Below are positions 34,807 to 43,505 of a DNA stretch of 46,077 nucleotides, piece after piece. Source of the DNA: Paracoccaceae bacterium (lineage in GTDB: Bacteria > Pseudomonadota > Alphaproteobacteria > Rhodobacterales > Rhodobacteraceae); assembly GCA_018222585.1 (NCBI GenBank), contig JAAFAB010000018.1, positions 1 to 46,077 on the forward strand. Reading direction: 5' to 3'. Under the pieces are notes generated by a model. That model searched no databases. It had not been told where the DNA came from and saw only the letters and a program-made list of their open reading frames with translations. The position numbers and the translations under genes are program-made. Position 1 is the first letter of the stretch, and each line of letters begins with the position of its first letter.

Positions 34807-35305
34807 GCGGCGCGCCGAGACCCCCTCAAGCGCCATCCGTACCGTCGTTCATGCCGCATTGCGGCATCGCGGGACGGGCTCCGAACGCCCGCCATTTACC
34901 CGAAATGCAAAGAAATTATGCGAATTGCGTCCTAATTTTTGATCAATTGGTCAGTTGAAATCGGAGGAAAGGCAATTGCGCCTTGCTCCAATGGCATTCC
35001 GGCGGTCCACTCATGGGTGGAGGAGAATCGAGTGCCAAATTTCTGCCAGAGGCCCTGGCCCGTCGCCGCATCGCTGCGTGTGATCATTGCACCCGACCCC
35101 GGCCTGCCGGGTCAGCGAAGGGTGCCCGGCACCCCATGCTCCTTCTCCTGCGGGCATCGTCGCACCCTGTCCCGCAAGGCATCCAGACCCGCCGTAGTAC
35201 CGCCATGTCCAGAGGACCCGCGTCCGGCGTGGACACTCCGGGCCGCTGTCCAATGATCTTCGGAAAAATCCGGGAAAGACTTTCAAAACCAAAAGGGAGG
35301 AAACA
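34807..35305. promoter_or_regulatory. Long regulatory region before the ABC importer operon
   Basis: About 500 bases without a convincing gene. A perfect inverted repeat ATGCCGC/GCGGCAT (34851-34857 with 34861-34867) lies 45 bases after the IclR stop and may end that transcript. An AT-rich island, about 34905-34975, contrasts with its surroundings and is the likely promoter area. Within it an imperfect 14-base palindrome (34940-34953, TGATCA...TGGTCA) could be an operator. The 330 bases after it would be an unusually long untranslated leader. The end, AAAAGGGAGGAAACA, is a strong ribosome binding site for the binding-protein gene. Confidence 0.5.
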
Positions 35306-36655
35306 ATGACAATTGCCAAGAGAATGATGTGGTCGGGGGCGGCCATGGCGCTTGCGCTCACGGCCACCGCCGCCTCGGCGGACACCATCCGTTTCTGGAC
35401 CACCGAGGAACAGCCCGAGCGCCTCGCCAAGCAGGAGGCCATGGCGGCCGCCTTCGCCGAGGAGACCGGCAACGAGGTCGAGGTGATCCCGGTCACCGAA
35501 AGCGACCTGGGCACCCGCGCCACCGCCGCCTTCGCCGCCGGTGACCTGCCCGACGTGATCTATCACACCCTGCAGTACGCCCTGCCCTGGGCCGAGGCCG
35601 GGATCCTGGACACCGATGCCGCCACCGACGTGATCGAGGATCTCGATTCCGCGACCTTCGCGCCCGGCGCGCTCAACATGGTGTCGATGGACGGCGGCTA
35701 TGCCTCGGTGCCCGTCGACGGCTGGACGCAGATGATCGTCTACCGCAAGGACCTGTTCGAGGAGGCCGGGCTGGAGGCGCCGACCACCTATGCCGCCGTC
35801 GAGGCGGCCATCGAGGCGCTGCACAACCCGCCCGAGATGTTCGGCTTCGTCGCCGCCACCAAGGTGGACGACAACTTCATGAGCCAGGTCCTCGAACATG
35901 TGCTGCTGGCCAATGGCGTGACCCCGGTCGACGAAGCCGGTTTCAAGCCGCTGGACGAGGCCAGGACCACCGAGGTGCTGGAGTTCTACAAGACCCTTGC
36001 CGAAGCCTCGCCGCCGGGCGATCTGTACTGGGACCAGTCGCGCTCGCTCTACTTCTCGGGCAATGCGGCGATGATCATCTGGTCACCCTTCATCCTGGAC
36101 GAACTGGCCGGCCTGCGCGACAGCGCCCCGCCAACGATCAACGATGACCCGACCTCGCCCGAGCTGGCCTCGCTGACCGGCATCGTGACGACCTTCGCCG
36201 GGCCCTCGAACCCCGATGGCGCGGCCTGGGGCGACATGCGCTATTTCGGGATCACGGCAGACGCCAATACCGACGTGGCCATGGACTTCGTCGAGTTCTC
36301 CATGGGCGAGGGCTACATGGACACGCTTTCGATCGCGCCGGAAGGCAAGTTCCCGACCCGCCGCGGCACGCCGGACAACCCGACCGAGTTCGTCGAGGGC
36401 TGGGCCACCCTGCCCATGGGCGTCGACCGCAAGGCCCCGATGGGCGACCTTTATGCCCAGGAGATGATCGACGAGATCGTCGGCGGCCTGGACACCGCGC
36501 AACGCTGGGGCGTCGAGGAGGGACAGCTGGCGCTGGCCTCCAAGATGATCAACAGCCAGATCATCAACCGCGTGGTGCGCGAGTACATCGACGGTCGCAT
36601 CGATGCCCCGGCCGCCGTTGCCAAGATGAACGAGGAACTGGGCGCGATCGAGTGA
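35306..36655 (+). CDS. Sugar ABC importer binding protein (family 1)
   Basis: A periplasmic solute-binding protein of 449 residues. A signal peptide ends after ASA at about residue 24, then DTIRFWTTEEQPERLAKQEAM begins the first lobe. Family 1 features are GDLPDVIYHTLQYALPWAEAGIL near residue 80, YRKDLFEEAGLEAPTTYAAVEAA near 150, and FVEFSMGEGYMDTLSIAPEGKFPTR near 330. A strong AGGGAGGA site lies before ATG 35306. It heads an operon with two permeases, a GH63 glycosidase and an ATPase. The enzyme suggests the ligand is a glycosylglycerate or related alpha-glucoside; this is inference. Confidence 0.92.
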   Translation: MTIAKRMMWSGAAMALALTATAASADTIRFWTTEEQPERLAKQEAMAAAFAEETGNEVEVIPVTESDLGTRATAAFAAGDLPDVIYHTLQYALPWAEAGILDTDAATDVIEDLDSATFAPGALNMVSMDGGYASVPVDGWTQMIVYRKDLFEEAGLEAPTTYAAVEAAIEALHNPPEMFGFVAATKVDDNFMSQVLEHVLLANGVTPVDEAGFKPLDEARTTEVLEFYKTLAEASPPGDLYWDQSRSLYFSGNAAMIIWSPFILDELAGLRDSAPPTINDDPTSPELASLTGIVTTFAGPSNPDGAAWGDMRYFGITADANTDVAMDFVEFSMGEGYMDTLSIAPEGKFPTRRGTPDNPTEFVEGWATLPMGVDRKAPMGDLYAQEMIDEIVGGLDTAQRWGVEEGQLALASKMINSQIINRVVREYIDGRIDAPAAVAKMNEELGAIE

Positions 36656-36715
36656 TCCAGCCCCGCCCGGCAGGCCCTCCGGGGCCTGCCACCCCCTTCC
36701 GCAAGAGCCGCTGAC

Positions 36716-37960
36716 ATGTCCGAAATGACCCCTCCCACAGGCTCCGGCCCGCTGGCGCGGCGTGAAGCGCGTCTGGCCTGGTCGCTGCTGGCGCCGACCC
36801 TCTTCGCCGTCGCCGCCGTGGTGATCCTGCCCCTGCTCGCGGTCTTCTGGATCAGCTTCAAGCCCGTCGCCCTGGCCGACCTGCGTCCGCCCGCGCCGGT
36901 GGTGCGCGAGGACCTGCGCGGGCGCCCCGAGGCCGCCGGTGACGAGGGCACCCTGCGCTACCGGCTGCGCAACTCCAGCCAGGACCAGGTGATCGGCAAC
37001 GTCGTGCTGACCGACACATGGACCGAGGGGCTGACGGTGCAGGAACTGGACCCGCGCTGCACGCTGGAGGGCACCGCCTTCCGCTGCGATTTCGGCGACT
37101 GGGAAGGCGGCTTCCGAGAGACCCTGGAAATCCCCGTCATCGTCGAACAGGGCTACTTCGACAATGGCGTCGAGGTGGACGAGACCCCGGTGTCGATCAC
37201 CGGCGCGGCGCAGTCGGTGCTGACGTCCGGCGAATTCACCCTCGAGAACTTCGCCGCGATCTTCGACGGCGGCGAGTTCTGGAGCGTCCTCTGGGTGACG
37301 CTCTTCTATACCGTTTTCGGCACCGTGGGCGCGCTGGTCACCGGGCTCTTTGCCGCCATGCTGCTGAACCATTCCTTCGCCGGCCAGGGCCTGCTGCGCG
37401 GGCTTTTCCTGTTCCCCTACGTGGCGCCGGTGATCGCCGTGGCCTTCGCCTGGCTGCTGCTGCTCGACCCGTTCTCGGGCTCGCTCAACGCGCTGCTGGT
37501 GCAGATGGGTGTGACCGATCAGCCGATCAACTTCTTCGGCCAGCGCCCGCTGGCGCTGATCACTGTCACCAGCTTCGAGATCTGGCGCTACTTCCCGCTG
37601 TCCTTCCTGTTCATCCTGGCGCGGATGCAGTCCATCGACACCGACATGTACGAGGCCGCCGACATGGACGGCGCCTCTCCGTTCCAGAAGTTCTGGTACC
37701 TGTCGCTGCCGATGCTGCTGGGAATCCTGTCGGTGCTGTTCCTGCTGCGCTTCATCTGGACCTTCAACAAGTTCGACGACATCTTCCTGCTGACAGGCGG
37801 CAACGCCGGCACGCGGACGCTGACCGTCAATGTCTATGAACAGGCCTTCGCCCTTTCGAACATCGGCGCGGGCGCGGCGGTGGCGGTGGTCATCTTCGGC
37901 TGCCTGCTGATCTTCTCGGCGGTCTTCTTCAAGTTCATCAGCCGGGAGGAAGGTCTGTGA
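36716..37960 (+). CDS. Sugar ABC permease (MalF type) with an inserted DUF11-like periplasmic domain
   Basis: A membrane permease of 414 residues. Helix 1 is about residues 24-46, then a long insert of about 125 residues comes before the usual FTLENFAAIF stretch (174-183) and the remaining five helices. The ATPase contact (EAA) loop is EAADMDGASPFQKFWYLSLP. The insert core (about 78-162) reads like a DUF11 beta-sandwich repeat: LRYRLRNSS, NVVLTDTWTEGLTV, then Cys115 and Cys124 in RCTLEGTAFRCDFGDW, and a final LEIPVIVE strand. Typical permeases have about 20 residues there, and MalF has a different P2 domain. The stop overlaps the next permease start by 4 bases. The insert would face the binding protein in the periplasm. 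Confidence 0.9.
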   Translation: MSEMTPPTGSGPLARREARLAWSLLAPTLFAVAAVVILPLLAVFWISFKPVALADLRPPAPVVREDLRGRPEAAGDEGTLRYRLRNSSQDQVIGNVVLTDTWTEGLTVQELDPRCTLEGTAFRCDFGDWEGGFRETLEIPVIVEQGYFDNGVEVDETPVSITGAAQSVLTSGEFTLENFAAIFDGGEFWSVLWVTLFYTVFGTVGALVTGLFAAMLLNHSFAGQGLLRGLFLFPYVAPVIAVAFAWLLLLDPFSGSLNALLVQMGVTDQPINFFGQRPLALITVTSFEIWRYFPLSFLFILARMQSIDTDMYEAADMDGASPFQKFWYLSLPMLLGILSVLFLLRFIWTFNKFDDIFLLTGGNAGTRTLTVNVYEQAFALSNIGAGAAVAVVIFGCLLIFSAVFFKFISREEGL

Positions 37961-39171
37961 GATACCTGCGTTTCGGATATGTCACCGCCCCCATCCTGGG
38001 CGCGCTCTGGCTCTTCGTGATCGCGACCACGGTCGCCGTTGCCATGTCCTTCGCCACCGGCGCCGCCTTCCGGCCCTCAGTGACCTTCTCGGTCGTGCTG
38101 GGCGCCCTGCTGGGCCTTGCGGCGCTGCACCTGCAGTCTGCGCGGCTGAGCGCCGCCGTCGCGGTGCTGGGCCTCGCCGCGTCCCTGGCCGTTGGCCTGG
38201 CGCCGGTGGTCGTCGGCGAGGGTGTCGGCCTGACCGCCCGGGCGATCACCGCCCTGGCCGTCGGCCTCGGCACCGGCCTGCCCCTGGCGCGCGTCCTCGA
38301 CGAGATGCCGACGGGCGCCCTGACCCGACACGAGTTCGAGGGCGCGGTGCTGAAGTTCCTCATGGGCTTTGGCTACATCTTCTTCACGGCGCTGGTGGTC
38401 ATCCCCTTCTACGTCATGGTCATGACCAGCCTGAAGAACCAGTCCGAGCTGATCCAGAACCCGCTGGATTTCTCCGTCGACCTTTCCCAGGGCTGGGGGC
38501 TCTTCCGCTCCTACGTCGAGCTGATCCGCGATTTCCGCTTCGGGGAATACCTCTGGACGTCGTTCTACATCTCGGTGCTGACGGTCTTCATCACCCTGGC
38601 CTTCGCCATCCCCGGCGCATACGCGGTGGCGCGGCTGCGCTTCAGGGGCCGGGCGGCCTTCTCGCGCTCGATCCTGCTGATCTACATGGTGCCGATGATC
38701 GTGCTGGCGCTGCCGATCTACATCGCCTTCTCGATGACCGGCTTGCGCAACTCCATCGCCGGGATCGTGATGATCTACCCGGTGACGACCATCCCCGTCG
38801 CGCTCTACATGCTTCAGGGCTACTTCCGCGGTCTGCCCGCCGAGATCGAGGAAGCGGGGCTGATGGATGGCCTGTCGCGCCTGCGGGTGATCTGGCTGAT
38901 CACCCTGCCCCTGTCGCTGCCCGCGCTGGCCTCGGTGTCGCTCTATGTCTTCATGATCGCCTGGAACGAGTTCCTGCTGGCCTTCATGCTGCTGGATGAT
39001 CCGTCGAAGTTCACCCTGACCCGCGGCATCGCCAGCCTCAACTCGTCCGAGATCCCGCGACAGCACCTGATGGCCGGATCCGTGATCGCGACACTGCCGA
39101 TCATGGCGATCTTCCTCGGGCTCGAACGTTTCATGACCAAGGGCCTGACCGCAGGTTCGGTGAAAGGATGA
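37957..39171 (+). CDS. Sugar ABC permease (MalG type) with extra N-terminal membrane segments
   Basis: A permease of 404 residues, against about 280 for the family. The canonical part starts near residue 135 (FLMGFGYIFFTALVVIPFYVMVMTSLK) and has the EAA loop EEAGLMDGLSRLRVIWLITLP near residue 305. Before it lie four additional hydrophobic segments (about residues 10-30, 42-58, 64-86 and 93-113) and a short polar linker (LDEMPTGALTRHEFEG). The frame is continuous, starts at ATG 37957 within the previous stop (4-base overlap), and the extension begins directly there, so it is part of the gene. The function of the added segments is unknown. Confidence 0.9.
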   Translation: MRYLRFGYVTAPILGALWLFVIATTVAVAMSFATGAAFRPSVTFSVVLGALLGLAALHLQSARLSAAVAVLGLAASLAVGLAPVVVGEGVGLTARAITALAVGLGTGLPLARVLDEMPTGALTRHEFEGAVLKFLMGFGYIFFTALVVIPFYVMVMTSLKNQSELIQNPLDFSVDLSQGWGLFRSYVELIRDFRFGEYLWTSFYISVLTVFITLAFAIPGAYAVARLRFRGRAAFSRSILLIYMVPMIVLALPIYIAFSMTGLRNSIAGIVMIYPVTTIPVALYMLQGYFRGLPAEIEEAGLMDGLSRLRVIWLITLPLSLPALASVSLYVFMIAWNEFLLAFMLLDDPSKFTLTRGIASLNSSEIPRQHLMAGSVIATLPIMAIFLGLERFMTKGLTAGSVKG

Positions 39172-40442
39172 TCTCAGTGGACGAATTGGACGACCAGGCG
39201 CGCGCGATCCTCGCCGGCAATGACCGCGGAGGCTATACCGTGCCGACCGCGGGGCTCTATCCCTATCAATGGAACTGGGACTCGGTCTTCGCCGCCGCCG
39301 GCTTCGCCGAGCATGACCTGCCCCGCGCCTGGGAGGAGATCGAGACGCTGTTTTCCGGCCAGTGGCCGAACGGCATGGTGCCCCATATCCTGTTCCACAA
39401 GGTCGATCCCTCGTATTTCCCCGGCCCCGACGTCTGGGGCGGCGTCGGGCCTCTGCCCTCGTCCGGGATTTCGCAGCCGCCGATTGCCGCCACCTTCATC
39501 CGCGCCCTGCACGCGCTGGACCCCGAGGGCAGCGAGGCCCGCGTTCGCGCCCTGATCCCGCGCCTGCGCGACTGGCACCGCTGGTTCTTCGACTGGCGTG
39601 GCGAGGGGGGCGCGATCTGCGTCAGCCATCCCTGGGAGACGGGCCGCGACAATTGCCCCGACTGGGACGGCCCCTTCGCCAACATCCAGCCCGAGGGGAT
39701 CGAGCAGTATTACCGCCGCGACACCACCCACGTGAAGGAGGACGAGCGCCCGCGCTCCTACGATTACGACCGCTATCTCTACCTGGTGAAGCTGGGCCAT
39801 AACTGCGGCTGGGACGAGGCGCATCTGAAAGAGGTCTCTCCCTTCCGCGTCGCCGATCCGACGATGACCTTCACCCTGCTGCGCGCCAACCGTGACCTGC
39901 TGGCGCTGTCGCGCGCCCTCGGTGAACCGACGGAAGAGATCGAAGCCTGGATCGCCGCCATCGAAGCCGGGTCCGAACAGCTCTGGAACCCCGCGATCGG
40001 CGCCTATGACTGCCTCGATATCCGCACGGGGACGCACACCGGCGTGATCTCCTCGGCCTCCTTCCTCAGCTGGTATGCCGGTGTCGGCGGGGACCGGATG
40101 CTGAAGCACTACGACCGCATCACCGGCGACGTGCGCTTTGCCATGCCCTCGACCGACCCGGCCCATCCCCAGTATGAGCCGCGCCGCTACTGGCGCGGGC
40201 CGGTCTGGGGGATGATGAACTGGCTGATCGCCACCGGCCTGAAGGAAGCGGGACACACCGACCGCGCCGAGGCGCTGCGCCTGAACACCGCCGAGGTCAT
40301 TCGCACCGGCGGTTTCGCCGAATACTTCGACCCCCGCGACGGCTCTCCCGCCGGGGGGCGCAACTTCACCTGGACCGCCGCCACCTGGCTGGGCTGGGCC
40401 TCTGGCACGACGAAAGGAATCACATGTCCAGTATCGCGCTGA
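39168..40442 (+). CDS. GH63-like glucosylglycerate / mannosylglycerate hydrolase
   Basis: A cytoplasmic (alpha/alpha)6-barrel glycosidase of 424 residues without signal peptide. Family marks are [13 protein letters not shown] (34-46), [11 protein letters not shown] (66-76), and [16 protein letters not shown] (155-170). Asp161 is the probable acid. [14 protein letters not shown] follows, and the C-terminal [10 protein letters not shown] has Glu385 as probable base. These correspond to the catalytic pair of bacterial mannosylglycerate/glucosylglycerate hydrolases. It sits between permease and ATPase genes, overlapping both (4 and 19 bases), so it should act on the imported compound, freeing glucose or mannose and glycerate. 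Other alpha-glucosides remain possible. Confidence 0.83.
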   Translation: MISVDELDDQARAILAGNDRGGYTVPTAGLYPYQWNWDSVFAAAGFAEHDLPRAWEEIETLFSGQWPNGMVPHILFHKVDPSYFPGPDVWGGVGPLPSSGISQPPIAATFIRALHALDPEGSEARVRALIPRLRDWHRWFFDWRGEGGAICVSHPWETGRDNCPDWDGPFANIQPEGIEQYYRRDTTHVKEDERPRSYDYDRYLYLVKLGHNCGWDEAHLKEVSPFRVADPTMTFTLLRANRDLLALSRALGEPTEEIEAWIAAIEAGSEQLWNPAIGAYDCLDIRTGTHTGVISSASFLSWYAGVGGDRMLKHYDRITGDVRFAMPSTDPAHPQYEPRRYWRGPVWGMMNWLIATGLKEAGHTDRAEALRLNTAEVIRTGGFAEYFDPRDGSPAGGRNFTWTAATWLGWASGTTKGITCPVSR

Positions 40443-41443
40443 AATCGGTCGAGAAATGGTTCGGCCCGTTGCAGGTCATCAAGGGCGTGGACCTGGAAAT
40501 CGAGGAGGGAGAGTTCATCATCTTCGTCGGCCCCTCGGGCTGCGGCAAGTCCACGCTGCTGCGGATGATCGCCGGGCTGGAAGAGACCACGCGCGGGCAG
40601 ATCGTGATCGACAGCCGCGACGCCACCGCCGAGCCGCCTTCGAAACGCGGCCTGGCCATGGTCTTCCAGAGCTACGCGCTCTATCCCCACATGTCGGTGC
40701 GCGACAACATGGGCTTCTCGCTGAAGGCCGCCGGGGCGCCGAAGGAGGAGATCGCGGCGAAGGTCGATCACGCCGCCGAGGTGCTGAAGCTGGAGCCCTA
40801 CCTCGACCGGCGCCCGAAGGACCTGTCGGGCGGGCAGCGTCAGCGGGTGGCCATCGGGCGCTCGATCGTGCGCGACCCCACGGCCTTCCTGTTCGACGAG
40901 CCGCTGTCGAACCTCGACGCCGCGCTGCGGGTGGAAATGCGCTACGAGATCGCCAAGCTGCACCGGGCGCTCAACGCCACGATGATCTACGTCACCCATG
41001 ACCAGGTCGAGGCGATGACCCTGGCCGACCGCATCGTGGTGCTGGACGCGGGCCGCATCGCCCAGGTCGGCACCCCGCGCGAGCTTTACGAGCGGCCCGC
41101 CAACCTCTTCGTCGCGCAGTTCATCGGCAGCCCCAAGATGAACATCCTGCCTGCCGGGACGGCGCGCCATGCCGCCCTGCCCGCCGGCGCCGCCAGCCTC
41201 GGCGTGCGCCCCGAGCATATCGTGGTGACCGATCCCGACGCGGGCGCGCTGTCGGGGACGGTGGATGTGGTGGAGTATCTCGGGGCGGATACCTTCCTGA
41301 TCGTCGATTGCGGCGCAGCGGGGCAGATCACCCTGCGCATCAACGGCGACACCGAGTTGCGGCCGGGCGCGCGCATCGGGCTCGACTTCGAGCCCGGCAA
41401 GACCCATGCCTTCGACGCCGAGGGCCAGGCCCTCGCGGTTTGA
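40424..41443 (+). CDS. Sugar ABC importer ATPase (MalK/UgpC type)
   Basis: A 339-residue cytoplasmic ATPase. Walker A is GPSGCGKST, the Q-loop is [13 protein letters not shown], the signature is LSGGQRQR, Walker B is [12 protein letters not shown] and the H-loop is [11 protein letters not shown]-terminal OB-like regulatory domain (about 235-339) contains LGVRPEH. ATG 40424 lies in the end of the hydrolase gene, behind GAAAGGA, giving a 19-base overlap. It closes the importer operon; the DUF6065 gene converges on it with 12 bases between. Confidence 0.95.
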   Translation: MSSIALKSVEKWFGPLQVIKGVDLEIEEGEFIIFVGPSGCGKSTLLRMIAGLEETTRGQIVIDSRDATAEPPSKRGLAMVFQSYALYPHMSVRDNMGFSLKAAGAPKEEIAAKVDHAAEVLKLEPYLDRRPKDLSGGQRQRVAIGRSIVRDPTAFLFDEPLSNLDAALRVEMRYEIAKLHRALNATMIYVTHDQVEAMTLADRIVVLDAGRIAQVGTPRELYERPANLFVAQFIGSPKMNILPAGTARHAALPAGAASLGVRPEHIVVTDPDAGALSGTVDVVEYLGADTFLIVDCGAAGQITLRINGDTELRPGARIGLDFEPGKTHAFDAEGQALAV

Positions 41444-41455
41444 GGGCACGGCCCT

Positions 41456-42232
41456 CTAGAGGTCCTCGCGGGGCGTCTTCATCCGGCGCTTGGTCACATG
41501 GTACCCGGGCGGCGGCCCGCCTTGGCTGTCGCCCTGCAGGTAGTGCCGCTGCCAGCCCTGGCGCACGGCCTCGGGCTGACGCGCATCGAGATCCGAGATG
41601 AAGCTGCGGCGGCTTTCGCTCCAGCTCTCGTGACGGGCCTGCAACTCGGGGTCCTCCGAAAGGTCGCGGACCTGCGGCGTGATCTCGCCCAGCACCGCAT
41701 GGGGCACCGGGGTGACAAAGCACAGCCGCTCGCCCGCCGGGATCTGCAGCGCGCCCGGCTGCACGAAACGCCAGTTCATCGTGAACCCGAGGGGCAGCCA
41801 GTCGGTTTCCACCAGCCCCTCCAGCGGCTGCAGCAGGCCGTAGGGACAATTCGGCGCGCCCCGCACCCAGAGCGCCCAGCCCGGCGAGGTACGGAACAGG
41901 TAGCCCGGGCGGAAGGTCAGGATGCCGTGGCCGAAATGGCTGCCGACGAAGGAGGCGACCTGCCCGGCCTCCTCGGGGTGCAGCGCCGAGACCGCCAGCG
42001 CCTCCTTGCCCGTGCCCCCCGACCAGCGCACCGAGAAACCGACCGGCGCCAGGATTTCCCAGCCCGTCGCATTGGCGATGGACATGGGAATGCAGCGATA
42101 GGCGAACCGGTCCTGGGTCGCGTCCATCCAGGGACGGCGGGCTTCGGCGGGCACCAGCGGCGCGGGATCGTCGCGCACGTGGAAAGCTGTCAGCTCGGGA
42201 ACGGGAAGGGACATACCGCTTGGCGATGTCAT
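41456..42232 (-). CDS. DUF6065 family protein
   Basis: A protein of 258 residues matching, from memory, the DUF6065 group: FHVRDDPAPLVPAEARRPWMDATQDRFAYRCIPMSIANATGWEI near the start is its signature stretch. It lacks a signal peptide and membrane segments and is rich in Trp, Pro and aromatic residues. The last 60 residues are charged (RHESWSESRR to KRRMKTPREDL). ATG 42232 is used because AGGAGAGG lies just upstream; an ATG seven residues later is possible. Its function is not known. In other genomes such proteins sometimes occur near polysaccharide or secondary metabolite genes, which is too loose to use here. Confidence 0.7.
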   Translation of the reverse strand: MTSPSGMSLPVPELTAFHVRDDPAPLVPAEARRPWMDATQDRFAYRCIPMSIANATGWEILAPVGFSVRWSGGTGKEALAVSALHPEEAGQVASFVGSHFGHGILTFRPGYLFRTSPGWALWVRGAPNCPYGLLQPLEGLVETDWLPLGFTMNWRFVQPGALQIPAGERLCFVTPVPHAVLGEITPQVRDLSEDPELQARHESWSESRRSFISDLDARQPEAVRQGWQRHYLQGDSQGGPPPGYHVTKRRMKTPREDL

Positions 42233-42320
42233 CGGCCTCTCCTGTCTGGCAACGGGCAGGCGCCTGAAGGGAACCGGCGCGCCCGGACCGGGGCGCGCCG
42301 ATGATGTCGTGTCGCCGCGA

Positions 42321-42692
42321 TTACGGCGGCGGGGGCGGCGGGGGCGGAGGCGGCGGCGGAGGCGCGGCCGGCTCGGGCGTCGCGACGGTATCGGCCGCCT
42401 GCAGGCCAAGGGTCAGGCCCTGCTGCACGAAGTCGTAGCCGACGCTGCCGACGAAACCGTCCGCGACATAGCCAAGGCCCACACCCGCGCCGATCTCGCC
42501 GGAGCGGAAGTAGTAGGTGCCGGTCAGGCCGCCCACCAGTTCCTCTTCGCGGTCGTCCGACCAGACGCTCGCGCTCAGGCCGATATCACCGCCCAAATGG
42601 AAGGTCAGACCGACGCTGACCATCGGATCGGCAACCGCCGGCCCGACGAGAAGCGCCGCGACCCCGGTACTCGAAAATAAGGTTCTCAGCAT
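42321..42692 (-). CDS. Small exported protein with beta-strand repeats and a 13-proline tail
   Basis: A 123-residue protein. A signal peptide (MLRTLFSSTGVAALLVGPAVA) ends after AVA at about residue 21. The middle alternates polar and hydrophobic residues with glycines (VSVGLTFHLGGDIGLSASV, GGLTGTYYFRSGEIGAGVGLGYV, GSVGYDFVQQGLTLGL), like a small outer-membrane barrel or half-barrel. It ends in PEPAA and thirteen prolines right up to the stop. ATG 42692 has GGGAG 5 bases upstream. It lies on the same strand as the TetR gene behind it and the DUF6065 gene ahead. The proline tail could cross or bind peptidoglycan, or reach a partner; this is a guess. Confidence 0.7.
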   Translation of the reverse strand: MLRTLFSSTGVAALLVGPAVADPMVSVGLTFHLGGDIGLSASVWSDDREEELVGGLTGTYYFRSGEIGAGVGLGYVADGFVGSVGYDFVQQGLTLGLQAADTVATPEPAAPPPPPPPPPPPPP

Positions 42693-42832
42693 GAACACTC
42701 CCTGATAAGTCTTTCTGTTCCCTCAGCCTATGGCCGGGATTGCAGGCTGACCATCTTTCGCCACATCGTCCCACGCGCGGCCCTGTCCGGCGTGGCGCAT
42801 CTGCAACGAAGGGCCAGGTCAGACCGGGGCGC

Positions 42833-43432
42833 TCAGCCCTGCTGAGCCTGCTCGCGCAACAGCGCGAAGGTCCGCCGCAGGTGCTCGGCCAGGGCGGTCT
42901 CGCCGGCCGCCTCGCGCCAGCTGTCCAGCGACAGCCGCAGCGCCCCTGCCGCCATCATCGCCGCGACCCGCAGCCGCTGCGGCGGCTCCCCCGGCCACAG
43001 CTCGACCATGACATCGGCCAGCACCGCCTCGATCTCGACGAAGAGGGCCGCCTTGCGGATGCGCAGCGCCTCTGTCGAACGCATCAGATCGTGGATCACC
43101 ATAGCCTCGCGATGCTCGTAACGGGCCGCGAGGTCGATCAGGCGGTCTCGCGCGGCGTCCAGCGGCCCCTGACCCGCCGGCAAGGCGCGCATCGCCGGAG
43201 CCAGCGCCGCCAGGAAACCGCCATCGTGGCGGGCCAGAAGAATGTCCTCCTTCGACTTGAAGTAATGGAAGAAACTGCGCCGAGAGATCCCGGCCGCGGC
43301 GGCGATCGCCTCCACGGTGGTCTGCTCATAGCCGTCGCGCACGAAGAGGCGCAGCCCGGCATCTATGATGTTCTGCCGCGTTTCCTGCCGCTTGCGCGCG
43401 CGCAGGCCGGGGGCAGCCGTGGTGGTGTCCAT
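42833..43432 (-). CDS. TetR family transcriptional regulator
   Basis: A 199-residue repressor. The N-terminal helix-turn-helix is about residues 17-63 (ETRQNIIDAGLRLFVRDGYEQTTVEAIAAAAGI, then SRRSFFHYFKSKEDIL). The C-terminal domain is all-helical and ligand-binding. ATG 43432 is the first start giving the correct family N-terminus. The gene is divergent from a broken SDR gene with a palindrome between, the usual layout of a TetR repressor and its target, so its former target appears to be inactive. Confidence 0.92.
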   Translation of the reverse strand: MDTTTAAPGLRARKRQETRQNIIDAGLRLFVRDGYEQTTVEAIAAAAGISRRSFFHYFKSKEDILLARHDGGFLAALAPAMRALPAGQGPLDAARDRLIDLAARYEHREAMVIHDLMRSTEALRIRKAALFVEIEAVLADVMVELWPGEPPQRLRVAAMMAAGALRLSLDSWREAAGETALAEHLRRTFALLREQAQQG

Positions 43433-43470
43433 GCGGTGATACCCGCCACAGGTGGCCCGTCTTGACAATA

Positions 43471-43483
43471 TGCACCGAGTGCA
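43471..43483. promoter_or_regulatory. Palindrome between TetR and SDR genes, probable TetR operator
   Basis: TGCAC (43471-43475) and GTGCA (43479-43483) form exact arms around CGA, bordered by AAT and ATT. A TTGACA hexamer lies just before it (43462-43467) on the plus strand. The position, 23 bases before the SDR start, suits repression of both divergent genes. Confidence 0.6.
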
Positions 43484-43505
43484 ATTCTCGTCATGGAGAC
43501 CCTCA

